A stretch of 64,000 nucleotides of DNA from Phytophthora colocasiae (Eukaryota > Oomycota > Peronosporomycetes > Peronosporales > Peronosporaceae): NCBI GenBank assembly GCA_018806915.1, contig JAGKQI010000086.1, forward strand, positions 186,001 to 250,000. Direction: 5' to 3'. The position numbers were made by a program, and so were the translations under genes. Every line of letters starts with the position of its first letter. Within the stretch, counting starts at the first letter, position 1. The notes under the pieces were generated by a model, which saw only the letters and a list, made by a program, of their open reading frames with translations, was not told the origin of the DNA and ran no database searches. Positions 31,565 to 41,714 of this stretch are shown piece after piece.

Positions 31565-33110
31565 CTAGGGTTGGTAGTCCGACTGAGGAGTGCGAGAGGC
31601 CTGGAAGGCCTTCTCGAGACCGTCGACACGGTCGATCAACCGGTTCACTCTCGTCCCAAGACCGGACGAGAGGTTCGAGGCAGTCTGAGCTGCCTCGCAG
31701 ACCTCAGCACGGAGGACACGAACCTCCTGCTTCAGAGCCGCTATCTCAGCGCTCTGTGTCTGCTCCAGCGCAGCAACTCGATCGTGCAGGGCACGATCGT
31801 CATGGTCATAGCGTTGACCATGCGGAGGAGTGTACCCACCCGTCCGCCGCCGTTGCGCGACGCGCGTGGAGCGATCCGCTGGATTGTGGAGCGGATCGTG
31901 GCTCATAAGAGAACGAACTCTCAAGGGGTTCGTTTTCGTATTCGTTGGAGAGGATTTCCTCCCCATCGAGATACATGGGAGCCGCGGAACGTCCTGATGG
32001 AGGACGTTCCGGAAATGGTGAGGGCGTACGAAGCCCACCATAACTTGCAGGGTTAAAGCCTGCACGAGGAGTGCTGCGGTCAGCCACAGCACTCGGAGCT
32101 TCGCGTGGCACAATACGACCACGGAGTTCCTTGATGTGATCGGGTACACGGACGACCGTGTACCCCAGGAGATCACTTTCGGTGAGGCGTGTTGCCAAGG
32201 GTGGGCAACACGGACAGGGTGTGCCAAAGGGAACGGCACATGGGATCCCCGCTTCCATGGACTGATCATGGAGGCGTTCACACTTACCACGTGTAGTGTA
32301 AGTGTAGTAGCGATCGCGAGCCGCAGCAACGCGATCGCGATATGCCTTCGGGTCTTTGTTGAAGTTATCAACAAAGGCGTTCCACGACTGACAAAGTGCC
32401 TGCCACTCTGGCACTTTGCTCTTGCGCGAAGTCTTCTTCGCTGCATAGTATCGGAGCTCGTGGAAGAGCCCGATATAGTAGTCGCGTCTTTGAGTCTCGG
32501 ACTCAAAGACAACCTTAGCGGCGACGTCGTCGTCGTTGATACTGTTGCATGAGTACAACAGTATCGGGTTCGGTGGTGAACTAGCACCGAACCGGTCATG
32601 GAATTCTGCCTCAGTAGGCATCCATGGTGTGCGCACTGGCGGATCAGTGCGCGGTGCAGTGAGCGCCCTCGACATGGGGGACGCTTCATCATCACAGCGC
32701 GGACGCTTCGAGCTTGAAGCGTCCGAGGCCTCATCACGAGGTCGTCGAGATCCCACGGGTGGGTCTGACGTGTCTTCAGACGAAGACACGGGAGCGGGAG
32801 CCTTGACATCAACCTCCCCCTCCTCGACATCCTCCTCGTAGTCGAGGATGTCTTCGTAGTCCTCTCCAAAGAGTTCTTTGAGAGGGACAGCAGGATTCTT
32901 AATCTCTGCTAGAGAAGAAGACTTCTTCTTCTTCTCATGCTTCTCCTTATGGAGAGCATGGTACTTGGTGACAGAGAGCTTCTCTGTCGGACCACTGGAA
33001 GCAGCAGTGCTAGTGAGCACTGCTGAGGTTGTTGTTCCTGCTGCAGAGGCAGCAGGTGAGGCTTGCGCGTCCGCAGTAGCGGACGGAGACGTGGGCGTTG
33101 GCGAGTCCAT
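31565..33110 (-). pseudogene. Antisense accessory protein of family C, copy C1
   Basis: Starts at ATG 33110-33108, 101 bp inside LTR2, and runs against pol. One frameshift near 31840 separates the main frame (to 31806) from the C-terminal part (ending SDYQP at 31565); about 515 residues in all. Order: Ala/Ser/Thr-rich N-terminus, a Lys-rich helix (HKEKHEKKKKSSSLAEIKNP), an acidic motif (LKELFGEDYEDILDYEEDVE), a central conserved part (ETQRRDYYIGLFHELRYYAA; VPEWQALCQSWNAFVDNF), a Cys/His cluster (KCERLHDQ then CAVPFGTPCPCC) that could bind zinc, and a C-terminal coiled coil (AALEQTQSAEIAALKQEVRV). It overlaps the chromodomain end of pol by 492 bp. Function unknown. Confidence 0.78.
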
Positions 33111-33211
33111 TGCGAAATGAACTCGGATTTCTCTTGGGAACTTGACGGTCTTGTCAAGTTCTGTTGATTGACGTATCGAGACCGATACGTCGAATCTTAA
33201 CGGGGGGATGG

Positions 33212-33671
33212 TGTAACGGGGTTACACGTACAAGTGGTTGTACCACTTGTAACTCTAACAGTTATCCTAACTGTTAGAGGTTGGAAATGGGCCTCAGACC
33301 TTGGTGTGCTGTACACACCAATGGATACATGGGCGAACCACATTATTGGGTGGTTCGTGTGCATTTGTGCATATTATTGGTAGAAAGTAACGGATTTCTA
33401 CCAATCACTGAGCAGAGTTTCTGCCAACCACACGTTGGCAGACCCTTTAGAAATAGATAACAAACAGTTTTAGGAGGTCCATAATTGGCTTATGCCAAAT
33501 TCAATAACAGTTCTCATTTTACGGTATTTTGCAGTTTAATTTAGTTATATTTGATATAATTATATTTATTTAAAAAAGTATACTTAAATTAAGTCTATTC
33601 TAATTGCACGCTTCCTCATACACGTAAGCGCACGTGTACGCCATCTAATAGGTCTAGGTAGACCCATTACA
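33212..33671 (+). repeat. LTR2 of C1 (internal LTR)
   Basis: 460 bp, preceded by the polypurine tract ACGGGGGGATGG. It differs from LTR1 and LTR3 at several sites and resembles the C2/C3 LTRs at its right end (CATACACGTAAGCGCACG). Its main hairpin has loop TCC at 33265-33267 where every other copy has GGA: the loop is inverted between unchanged arms. Confidence 0.9.
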
Positions 33672-33923
33672 ATGGTACTTGGTGACAGAGAGCTTCTCTG
33701 TCGGACCGCTGGAAGCAGCAGTGCTAGTGGGCACTGCTGAGGTTGTTGTTCCTGCTGCAGAGGCAGCAGGTGAGGCTTGCGCGTCCGCAGTAGCGGACGG
33801 AGACGTGGGCGTTGGCGAGTCCATTGCGAAATGAACTCGGATTTCTCTTGGGAACTTGACGGTCTTGTCAAGTTCTGTTGATTGACGTATCGAGACCGAT
33901 ACGTCGAATCTTAACCGGGATGG
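33672..33923 (-). pseudogene. Duplicate of the antisense ORF start and polypurine tract, C1 tail
   Basis: This repeats about 32960-33211, beginning at ATGGTACTTGG, and encodes the first 55 or so residues of the antisense protein (MDSPTPTSPSATADAQAS) before running into LTR2. Equivalent tails lie at 57351-57604 and 60800-61052, always between two LTRs. It marks the right half of an element cut by an LTR insertion at ATGGT. Confidence 0.88.
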
Positions 33924-34381
33924 TGTAACGGTTACACGTACAAGTGGTTGTACCATTTGTAACTCTAACAGTTAGGATAACTGTTAGAGGTTGGAAATGG
34001 GCCTCAGACCTTGGTGTGCTGTACACACCAATGGATACATGGGCGAACCACATTATTGGATGGTTCGTGTGCATTTGTGCATATTATTGGTAGAAAGTAA
34101 CGGATTTCTACCAATCACTGAGCAGAGTTTCTGCCAACCACACGTTGGCAGACCCTTTAGAAATAGATAACAAACAGTTTTAGGAGGTCCATAATTGGCT
34201 TATGCCAAATTCAATAACAGTTCTCATTTTACGGTATTTTGCAGTTTAATTTAGTTATATTTGATTTAATTATACTTATTTAAATAAGTATACTTAAATT
34301 AAGTCTATTCTAATTGCACGCTTCCTCATATACCTAAGCGCGCGTGTACGCCACCTAATAGGTCTAGGTAGACCCATTACA
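33924..34381 (+). repeat. LTR3 (outer 3' LTR) of C1
   Basis: 458 bp; two bases shorter than LTR1 at its start (TGTAACGGTTACAC). It shares LTR1's diagnostic right end (TATACCTAAGCGCGC) and is followed by ATTAA at 34382-34386, the target duplication that matches 25357-25361. Confidence 0.92.
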
Positions 34382-34386
34382 ATTAA

Positions 34387-35259
34387 AGTATTAATAAAGT
34401 CTTTACGGCTTCGGGAGTTCCGCCTGTTGGGAGAACTGGTACCTTCTGGGGCAACCAAGACTTACTGTGCGCGTTAGAGAGGGAAACCGGAGCCGTGCAT
34501 TGGGTGAGATATCCACCACTGCACGGAGGGATGGGCATCCTAAGACGGCCATACTGATGAGGCCTAGCCAGCACCCAGAGGAGCCCATTTCCTGCCCAGG
34601 GTTGCCAGGACGACCCTCTCGAAGCAAACGTTACAGTAGAGTCACAGTTTCGTTCCTCTCTGGCAAAACGTGTCGTTCCGAGGCGGGGATTTCTACCCCC
34701 GGAGGCACAATTCCAGGGCACGAGGGCGATAAGGAGGTTGCAGCTGGACCCCGTTGCACGTACTAAGGTTTAGTCCTGTCGCACCTTTGCTCTCCGGAGC
34801 CGCGACCCTGAGGCGCCCATGTTTGCCCGCCAGCAGCATGGGAAGTCTCATACCCCGCCGAGGCGCTGAGGCAGATCCATGTGGCGAGAAGAGCCGGCTT
34901 AGCCGGGCCGCCTGCCTTATCCTCGGAGAGTGGTCGTGTATGGGACCGGCACGTTGGTTTGGGGGTGACCCCAGTCCCGTGCTTCCGAGTCCGCGACAGG
35001 GCGCGTGCGGACAGCCACGTGGCATGGTCGCGGACCTGCCGAGTCATTGGGGACAGTGACTTGAGGGCTTATGGCTTACCTTTGCTTAGCGGCGAACTGA
35101 GACCTTCTACTTCGGGAAAAAAGGAAATCTTTTTGCCGCGGCATCTGGAACCGCTTACCGCACGTTTTTTCAAGCACAACAACAAGCGCCAAGAAGTAGA
35201 CAATGAAGAAAGGAAGAGTGTAGACTAACGTAGGCTTGTGTTAAGTGTTTGTAGGAACG
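34387..35259 (+). other. GC-rich leader of Helitron H2, no gene recognised
   Basis: About 870 bp, GC-rich and full of potential stems, for example CCGTGCA near 34494 pairing with TGCACGG near 34520. It continues the pre-insertion DNA of 24973-25361. I do not recognise a gene; the open frames have no known motifs. By position it should hold the promoter and 5' untranslated region of the RepHel gene that starts at 35260. Confidence 0.5.
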
Positions 35260-38200
35260 ATGGGGAGAAAGCGCAAGTATAGAAGCGAAGAAGAAATCAA
35301 AGCGGCCTATCGCGCGCCAGATGGTTACGAAGAACCTACTGCAAAGCGACGACGGATGAAGAACCTCAGTGCAGCTTTGATCCGGTTTAGAAAGCAGCAG
35401 TCTGAGACGAGAGAACAGGAGAATGCAGACGCCATTCCGGCCGTTGTCAGCGCGTTGCAAGCTGTTGATATCGGCTCGGAACAAACTGTGACGATGGCAA
35501 GTACTTCAATCGCTGTCGCAGAACCTCCACGATCTGCCAATCCTGGGTTTGCAGTAGGCATGGAACCTGCCATAAATAATCAACCAGAGCTACGACGTAG
35601 TCCAGCGGTCAGGCGTTCCCGAGCCAATATGACACCGTCTCAATTAGCTCGCGTTCGTGCGGCAGATGCGGAGAGGAAACGTCGGGCCAGGGCAAATCGA
35701 TCGGAGTCGCAAAAAGATCGAGATCGGCGACGAGATGCCGAACGTGTGAGAGCTCGGCGAGCGCTAATGAATCCTGGTGAATTGGGAGAATTACGCGAAT
35801 CGAACCGCGTTTCCCAGAGCAACCAAAGGAACGATCTTTCGAGCGAGCAACAAGAACAGCGACGAGATGAAGACGCCTCCGCTCGACGAGCGACAAGAGC
35901 GACTATGACGGAGGAAGATCTTGATGAAAGAAGAGAGGGGGAACGATTTCGACGCCGGTCTCGAAAGTACCTAAAAGGCCTTGCCTACTACGAAGATTTC
36001 GATCCCGCTATCATTCCTGGCGGTCGCCATTATTTCACCCGGTACACGGACGATACCCTGGAGCACGAACGAGTGTGTCAGCACTGCGGCGCTTGGAAAT
36101 TTCCGGATGAAAGCGAAGGAGGTTGTTGTCGTAAGGGATTGGTGGATGTTCCTCCCCCTCGCGAAGCTCCAGCTGGACTTAACAGACTGTTTGGCAACCC
36201 GAGATTTAAGCAATCGATCCGCGCATACAACAACGTTTTCGCGTTCACCTCAATGGGATCCTCACGTACCCGCTCTCTCAACGTTGATGAGAGGGTAACT
36301 CGAAGTGGTGTATACAACTTCCGCGTACAGGGATCTGTTTGCCATCGCATGGGGGCATTGCTACCACCACCGAACCGGCGACCGATGTTTGCGCAAGTAT
36401 ACATTAATGATCCGGATATGGAAGCACGCGTAGCAAGCCGGATGGGGATGACAGATGGATTGGACCCGGCCATACTGGGAACAATTGATCAGGTGATGAC
36501 TGCCCACAACGGATACGCACAACAGTTTCTAAACGCTCGCAGACTGTTGATTGATCGTGCTGGACCGGCGTACCAAGCAGCCGTGGAGCAGTTTGCACGG
36601 CAATTAGCTGCTGGTGAAGCAAGACCTGGTGATAACCCTGCTCTGCGTCTCAATGAGTTTCTCCCTCACGATGAGGACCTCCGGCTTCGATTGCATGTGG
36701 CGCGGAACACAAATCCGGGTACCCACAATGTACCCACTGCATCCGAAGTGGCAGCTATCATTATTGATCGAGCTGCGGCCGAGCACAGAGATATCATTTT
36801 GAACACCCGTCAGGGAGGCTTCAAACGAATTTATGAAACGAGCGAGAGCTACGATCCACTTCAATACCCTCTCCTGTTTCCGTACGGAGAGCCAGGATGG
36901 ACATATGATCTTCCTTATGTGGGCGACCCCTTGGACAGAAACGGTAATCCACGGACGATGTCACTCCGAGAGTACGAATCGTATGTTCTTCATGACCGCA
37001 CTGCGAGCAATTCTCTCATTCTCCGAGGAGGTCGCCTGACCCAGCAGTATTGTGTGGACCAATGGGCCAAGTGTGAACAAGAACGCCTGCGGCTCATAGA
37101 AAAGAACCAACTTCAGTACAGATTGGAAACACTGCAAGGTCTTACCGATGCCCTGCGGAACGAATCTGTCGATGTACACACAGTGGCTGCAAATGAGGAA
37201 GTGGCACAACGTAGGTCAACGGCTACTACACGACAGCCACGGGACACAGGGGTAGATCCAGCTGAACCTGAAGCAGAAATCATCGGCCGTAAGGTTATTA
37301 TACCTCCAACCTTTACGGGAGGGCCGCGCTACATGTAGCAGCGTTTCCTGTATGCAATGGCTATAGTTCGAGAGACGGGTGCACCCAATCTGTTCATCAC
37401 CATGACGTGTAACCCGAACTGGCCTGAAATCAAGGAAAATCTTAGACGTAGAGAGAAGGCATCTGATCGACCGGACATTGTTGCGCGTGTGTTCATGCAG
37501 AAGCTGAAGGCCCTCAACAAGGATCTCGACGAAGGCCTGCTGGGTATTGTAGCTGCCCGGGTTCACGTGGTGGAATACCAAAAACGTGGACTACCACACG
37601 CCCATATCCTGTTGATTATGCGACCGGAAGACAAGCCCACAACAGCGGAGGATGTCGACCGGTTGACGTCAGCCGAGCTACCAGACAAGGAGACACACCC
37701 TGAGCTCTATGAAACTGTCATTTCAAATATGTTGCACGGTCCCTGTGGGCAACAAAATCCCAACTGTCCCTGCATGAAGAACGGCAAATGCTCCAAGAAA
37801 TTCCCCAAACAGTTCGCAGAAGAAACGATAATGGCTGAGGATAAGTATCCTACGTACAAGAGACGTCGTCGACCTGAAGGGATTCTGAGGCACAAGGGGA
37901 AGGTGTGGGATAACGCAAAGATCAACCAGTGGGCCGTACCTTACAACCCATTCCTATCGCAGAAATATGACTGTCACATCAACGTGGAAGTATGCGCTAC
38001 AAACAAGGCGGTGAAGTACATCTACAAGTATGTCTACAAGGGTTCGGATATGACGACGATCACTATTGAAGGAGAGGAAATTCAGGCGAACGAGATTCTC
38101 CAGTACTTACAGGGTCGCTATATTTCTCCGGTAGAGGCTTGCATGCGGCTGTTCGGATTTCCCACACAAGCTTCATCACATGCTGTTGTGACTCTTCCTA

Positions 38201-40600
38201 TCCACCTGGAAGGAATGAGTCTGGTCACGTATCGAGATCATGCAACGACTCCACAGCTTCAGAATTTGGTCCGCCGAGGAGATCGAACGAAATTGACAGC
38301 GTTTTTCAACCTGTGCATGCAAGACCCAGAAGGGACCGCTGATTTGTTGTACAAGGATGTGCCGGTGAAGTACAGGTGGGATGACCGTTTGAAGTATTGG
38401 GTACCGTACAGAAGATACGTTGCTTCGCTGGGTAGATTGGTGCACGTCTCGCCACAAGACCCAGAGCGGTTTTACCTTCGACTTCTACTGTGCCATCGGC
38501 GATCACCCCAATCATTCGAAGATATTCGCACAGTGAATGGAGTGGTTTATGATACCTTTCACGACGCAGCACTGGCTGCTGGGTACTTGGAGAATGATCA
38601 AGAGTGGGAAGAATGCTTAGCGGAGGCAGTTTCGTATAAGATGCCATCCGCTTTGCGACAACTCTTGGGAATCATTTTGGTTTACTCGCTACCCGACCAT
38701 GCCGCCGCTCTGTGGGATCGGTTTAAGAAGGGTTTGTCAGAAGACTTTTTCAGATCCATTCAGGGAAGAGACGCACAAAACAACATTGACCGTGACGAGG
38801 AAGTCAGCTTGCGCATGGCAGAGTATAAGTGCCTGATGTGGCTGGCGGACTATCTGATTTCGAACGGAAAAACGCTGCGTATGTATGGACTTCCTGGTCT
38901 CGAAACGTACAGCGACGTTTCTGATGAAGTCGCACGCCAGTCTGCGGATCCTATGGATATCGTCGCACAGGAGGTTGCGGCGTACGAACCGGACGACCTT
39001 GAGAGAACTGCGACGCTTGCGGATCAGATGAACCAGAACCAGAAATACATTTTTGACCAAGTCATCGGAGCTGTACACCACCCAGTCGGTGGACAGAAGC
39101 TGTTTTTTTTTTGTGGACGGGCCGGGTGGAACTGGTAAATCGTTCTTGCTGGAGCAGATACTTGCTCATGTCCGTCTTCAGAGAAAAGTGGCGATAGCAG
39201 TGGCTTCCAGTGGAATCGCAGCGACGTTGTTGACAGGAGGACACACAGCACATTCTACATTTCGGATCCCGCTTAAACTGTCCGAGTGTTCAACATGTAG
39301 TCTGTCTTGGCAGAGCCAGAAGGCAGAACTGATCCGCAAGGCAAGTTTAATCATCTGGGACGAAGCTCCTATGATGAATCGAGCGTGCATCGAAGCTGTG
39401 GATCGGTCGTTCCGGGATATTATGAAGAACGAGTTGGAGCCATTCGGAGGCAAGGTCATGGTTTTCAGTGGAGACCATCGACAGATCCTGCCTGTGTTGA
39501 AGGATGCTACTCGGGCAGAAACGCTGGATGCTTGCTTCAAGTCTTCCGCACTGTGAAGCCATTTACGGCAAGTGCGTCTGACGGAGAATATGCGTGTTCA
39601 GACGGCTCCGGACCCAGCAAGCGCCGCTGAATTGGCAGAGTTTTCCGACTTCTTGCTTCAGATCGGGGAGGGTCGATATCCAGTCAACTCCGATATCAGT
39701 GAGAACGACATATGTCTTCCACCCGACATGTGCATTATACCAGACACACGAGGGGATGATCGATGGGATGACGAAGAAACCAAAGAGAGCGAAGACATGG
39801 AAGCACCTCCAAACTTCAATCTTCTATCGCCAGTGGAAACATCTGCTGATCAAGATGTTGATGATCCGGATGAGAACAGGCGGAAGCGCAACGTCAATGC
39901 GCTTATTGATGTAGTGTATCCTGGTGTTGGTGACGACAATCTTCCGGATGACTACTTCGTTGAACGAGCCATTTTGGCACCAACGAACGCAAGTGTGAGG
40001 CGAATCAACGACATGGTCTCGGAACGTCTATCAGGAGAAACAAAAGAGTACCTCTCTGTTGACAGTCTCGAAGGTGTAGCGGATCCAAACATGTTTGAGA
40101 CAGAGTTCTTGAACTCTCTGAATTTCTCTGGAATTCCACCACATCGAATTGTATTGAAAGTTGGAACTCCGATCATTATGATTCGCAACCTGAACAGCGA
40201 CGCAGGGTTGTGTAACGGAACACGACTTCGAGTGGTGTCACTGCGTGAGCGAAGCATTGCAGCTACGATTATGACTGGGCCGTTCAAGGGAAAGCGAGTA
40301 TTCATTCCGCGCATCATCTTCTACACTGAAGATGACGACATTCCCCTTCAAGCTTCGGCGAAAACAGTTTCCTGTGGTACCGGCATTTGCGATGACGATC
40401 AACAAGGCCCAAGGACAGTCTATCCCCCACGTGGGGATCTACCTCGAGTCCCCTGTGTTCGCGCATGGACAGCTGTATGTCGCGTTGTCGAGGGTGACTT
40501 CACGGAAGGCGTCAAGATAGCAGTGGACCCGGAAGCGATCGACGAAGACGGGAACGTACACACCAAGAACATTGTCTATCGGGAGATCTTCGAGTTCTAA
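35260..40600 (+). pseudogene. RepHel protein of Helitron H2 (rolling-circle initiator and helicase)
   Basis: Start ATG 35260 (MGRKRKYRSEEEIKAAYRAP). The N-terminus is basic, with a Cys motif near 36075 (VCQHCGAW ... GGCC); then the Helitron N-terminal hallmark YDPLQYPLLFPYGEPGW (36850). Rep nuclease: LFITMTCNPNWPEI, the HUH-type GLPHAHILLIM (37590) and catalytic Tyr segment KYIYKYVYKG (38020). Helicase (Pif1-like): Walker A GPGGTGKSFLL (39118), [38 protein letters not shown] and VALSRVTS. Breaks: TAG at 37336-37338, a frameshift in a T10 run at 39103-39112, TGA at about 39554 where TGG is expected, an extra C near 40340 and a lost A near 40511. Not functional as read. Confidence 0.93.
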
Positions 40601-40714
40601 ATGCATATTTCTTTTGAATTAAATCTCTTTATAAAATATTTGAACCATGTAATAATTTCTACTTCACTGGTCGTTTTGAACCTTACCCAAGCTACTGGGA
40701 TCAATCATGCCCAC

Positions 40715-40745
40715 GCGCCCGCGTAGCGGGCGCCCAGAGCGCTAG
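40715..40745 (+). other. 3' terminus of Helitron H2: hairpin and CTAG
   Basis: GCGCCCGC (40715-40722), loop GTA, GCGGGCGC (40726-40733), then 8 bp and CTAG (40742-40745), followed by T. Same structure as the H1 end at 24942-24972. Confidence 0.93.
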
Positions 40746-41371
40746 TTTCTGGGCAGTAATGTCGTTGCCAAGGAAGGCGTGTCACAGGGACTTCCAACCA
40801 ATTGTGTATTTTCATTCTGATTGGACACAGCCGGGACAGGGATTTTAGTCCCGTTTGGTCTTGTTGTCTTGAAATTTGTAAGTGGTCATTTAGTCTAGAA
40901 ATGTAGTTTTCATAGCCGGGCCATCGACACTGTACACATAATATATTATGTACTTCAGGTTTCTGCCTCAATAAAGAAGTTGGAGTCTGCATGCAAATGA
41001 CAAGGTAGGGGACATTATTTTTAAATCGAACTTTCTTGTCTATTTCTTATAAGTAGACAAGACAGTCTTATAAGAAATAGACATGACAGTTCGATTTAAA
41101 AATATTGTCAGGTCATAAAATGGTGATATAAGTAATAGACAAGACAGTTCGATTGAAAATATTGTCAGGTCATAAAATGGTGATACATGTATGCAGCTCG
41201 GAAGGTTGTCGGTTTTTCAGACTTCTTTATTAGACTGTAGTAGTAATTCGGACGTGTACTACTGCTGTAGTATTCCTACGCACTTTCATCTGAAGGCGAT
41301 TCACCCTATGATGCCGGAAATGCTGAGAGGTACAACGTCGTGTTGCTTCGCGTATGGCACACGAGCAGTAG
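40746..41371. other. Intergenic DNA between Helitron H2 and a family-B LTR
   Basis: No gene supported. It contains an AT-rich inverted repeat (41017-41103) and then a direct repeat of about 43 bp: GACAGTTCGATT... to ...TGGTGATA occurs at about 41085-41128 and again at about 41143-41185. The rest shows nothing I can assign. Confidence 0.6.
41017..41103. repeat. 37-bp imperfect inverted repeat, MITE-like
   Basis: Left arm 41017-41053 starts ATTTTTAAATCGAAC and ends TTTCTTATAAG; right arm 41067-41103 starts CTTATAAGAAA and ends GTTCGATTTAAAAAT. The 13-bp loop repeats part of the arm (TAGACAAGACAGT). A few mismatches. It could be a small foldback element; no ORF. Confidence 0.85.
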
Positions 41372-41418
41372 TGACACGTTGCTAATTACGATTTTTCGAG
41401 TGGATATGGACGTTACGC
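41372..41418 (+). repeat. Start of a second family-B LTR
   Basis: Matches 22768-22814 (TGACACGTTGC to GACGTTACG) and stops abruptly at family-C sequence. The right part of the same LTR reappears at 58065, after the family-C array, so the array sits inside this LTR; about 50 bp of the LTR (22815-22863) is missing. Confidence 0.88.
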
Positions 41419-41714
41419 CCTCGACATGGGGGACGCTTCATCATCACTGCGCGGACGCTTCGAGCTTGAAGCGTCCGAGACCTCAACACGAGGTCGTCGA
41501 GATCCCACGGGTGGGTCTGACGTGTCTTCGGACGAAGACACAGGAGCGGGAGCTTTGACATCAACCTCTCCCTCCTCGACATCCTCGTCGTCGTTGACGA
41601 TGTCTTCGTAGTCCTCTCCAAAGAGTTCTTTGAGAGGGACAGCAGGATTCTTAATCTCTGCTAGAGAAGAAGAAGAAGTCTTCTTCTCATGCTTCTTCTG
41701 ATGGAGAGCATGGT
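41419..41714 (-). pseudogene. Fragment of family-C antisense ORF left of C2
   Basis: Nearly identical to 49003-49298 and 56593-56888. It encodes the acidic/Lys-rich N-terminal part of the antisense protein and ends at ATGGT directly before the LTR at 41715. It is the remnant of a lost upstream unit of the array. Confidence 0.88.

Larger units (their letters stand above)
26836..32056 (+). pseudogene. Pol of family C, copy C1: protease, RT, RNase H, integrase, chromodomain
   Basis: Protease: SLRALVDSGASNNFVRQGSL (about 27020). A 300-residue Ala/Gly/Ser linker follows. RT begins near 28740 (QWPLPREQVQAIDDFFESRR), with active site SYFDDVFVHS near 29205. RNase H has intact acids (HVVCDASDFAIGC; VVYTDHASLRT). 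Integrase: zinc domain near 30340-30450 (CEVCQRVKP), Asp in VSDRDPRFTARFW, Glu in TDGQTERVNRV; C-terminus KLAPRFIGPFKVLERHGNAY; chromodomain VRFRIRWRGFPPHRDTWEPR to stop at 32056. Breaks: TAG near 28357 (CAG in C2), indels near 29055, 29695, 29950, 30190, 30510 and 31850. The first Asp-bearing block of the integrase core is shifted (SVHVHGLCLPVF). Confidence 0.9.
25362..34381 (+). mobile_element. Ty3/Gypsy family C copy C1, composite with three LTRs
   Basis: LTR1 (25362-25821), primer-binding site, gag, pol and reverse-strand ORF, LTR2 (33212-33671), a 252-bp duplicate of the antisense ORF start, then LTR3 (33924-34381). The outer pair LTR1/LTR3 is flanked by ATTAA (25357-25361 and 34382-34386), so this whole block is the inserted unit. 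LTR1 and LTR3 share markers that LTR2 lacks (TATACCTAAGCGCGC; ATTGGATGG), consistent with the outer pair being made in one round of reverse transcription. Pol has a stop and several frameshifts. Confidence 0.9.
24973..40745 (+). mobile_element. Autonomous-type Helitron H2, interrupted by element C1
   Basis: The right end is a Helitron hairpin plus CTAG (40715-40745). The left end is inferred: directly after H1's CTAG the sequence reads TC, as Helitron 5' ends do, which would make H1 and H2 head-to-tail. The element is split by C1 (25362-34381, flanked by ATTAA on both sides), so the leader runs 24973-25361 and resumes at 34387. The RepHel gene 35260-40600 has two stops and three frameshifts. 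Apart from the left border, the call is firm. Confidence 0.8.

Noticed and set aside
31806..32869. Second long minus-strand ORF (MERTTKTSS..., 434 aa) in C1 and equivalents in C2 and C3
   Set aside because: Arg/Ser/Thr-rich shadow of the antisense gene in another frame; only its last 90 or so residues in C1 are real, as the frameshifted C-terminus.
34480..34540. Group II intron domain V-like hairpin (GAGCCGTGC ... GCACGG) in the Helitron leader
   Set aside because: The loop length and inner stem do not match domain V and no maturase or other intron domains are present.
34390..35100. Ribosomal RNA fragment suggested by GC-rich text
   Set aside because: I could not match any conserved rRNA block; left as unclassified leader.
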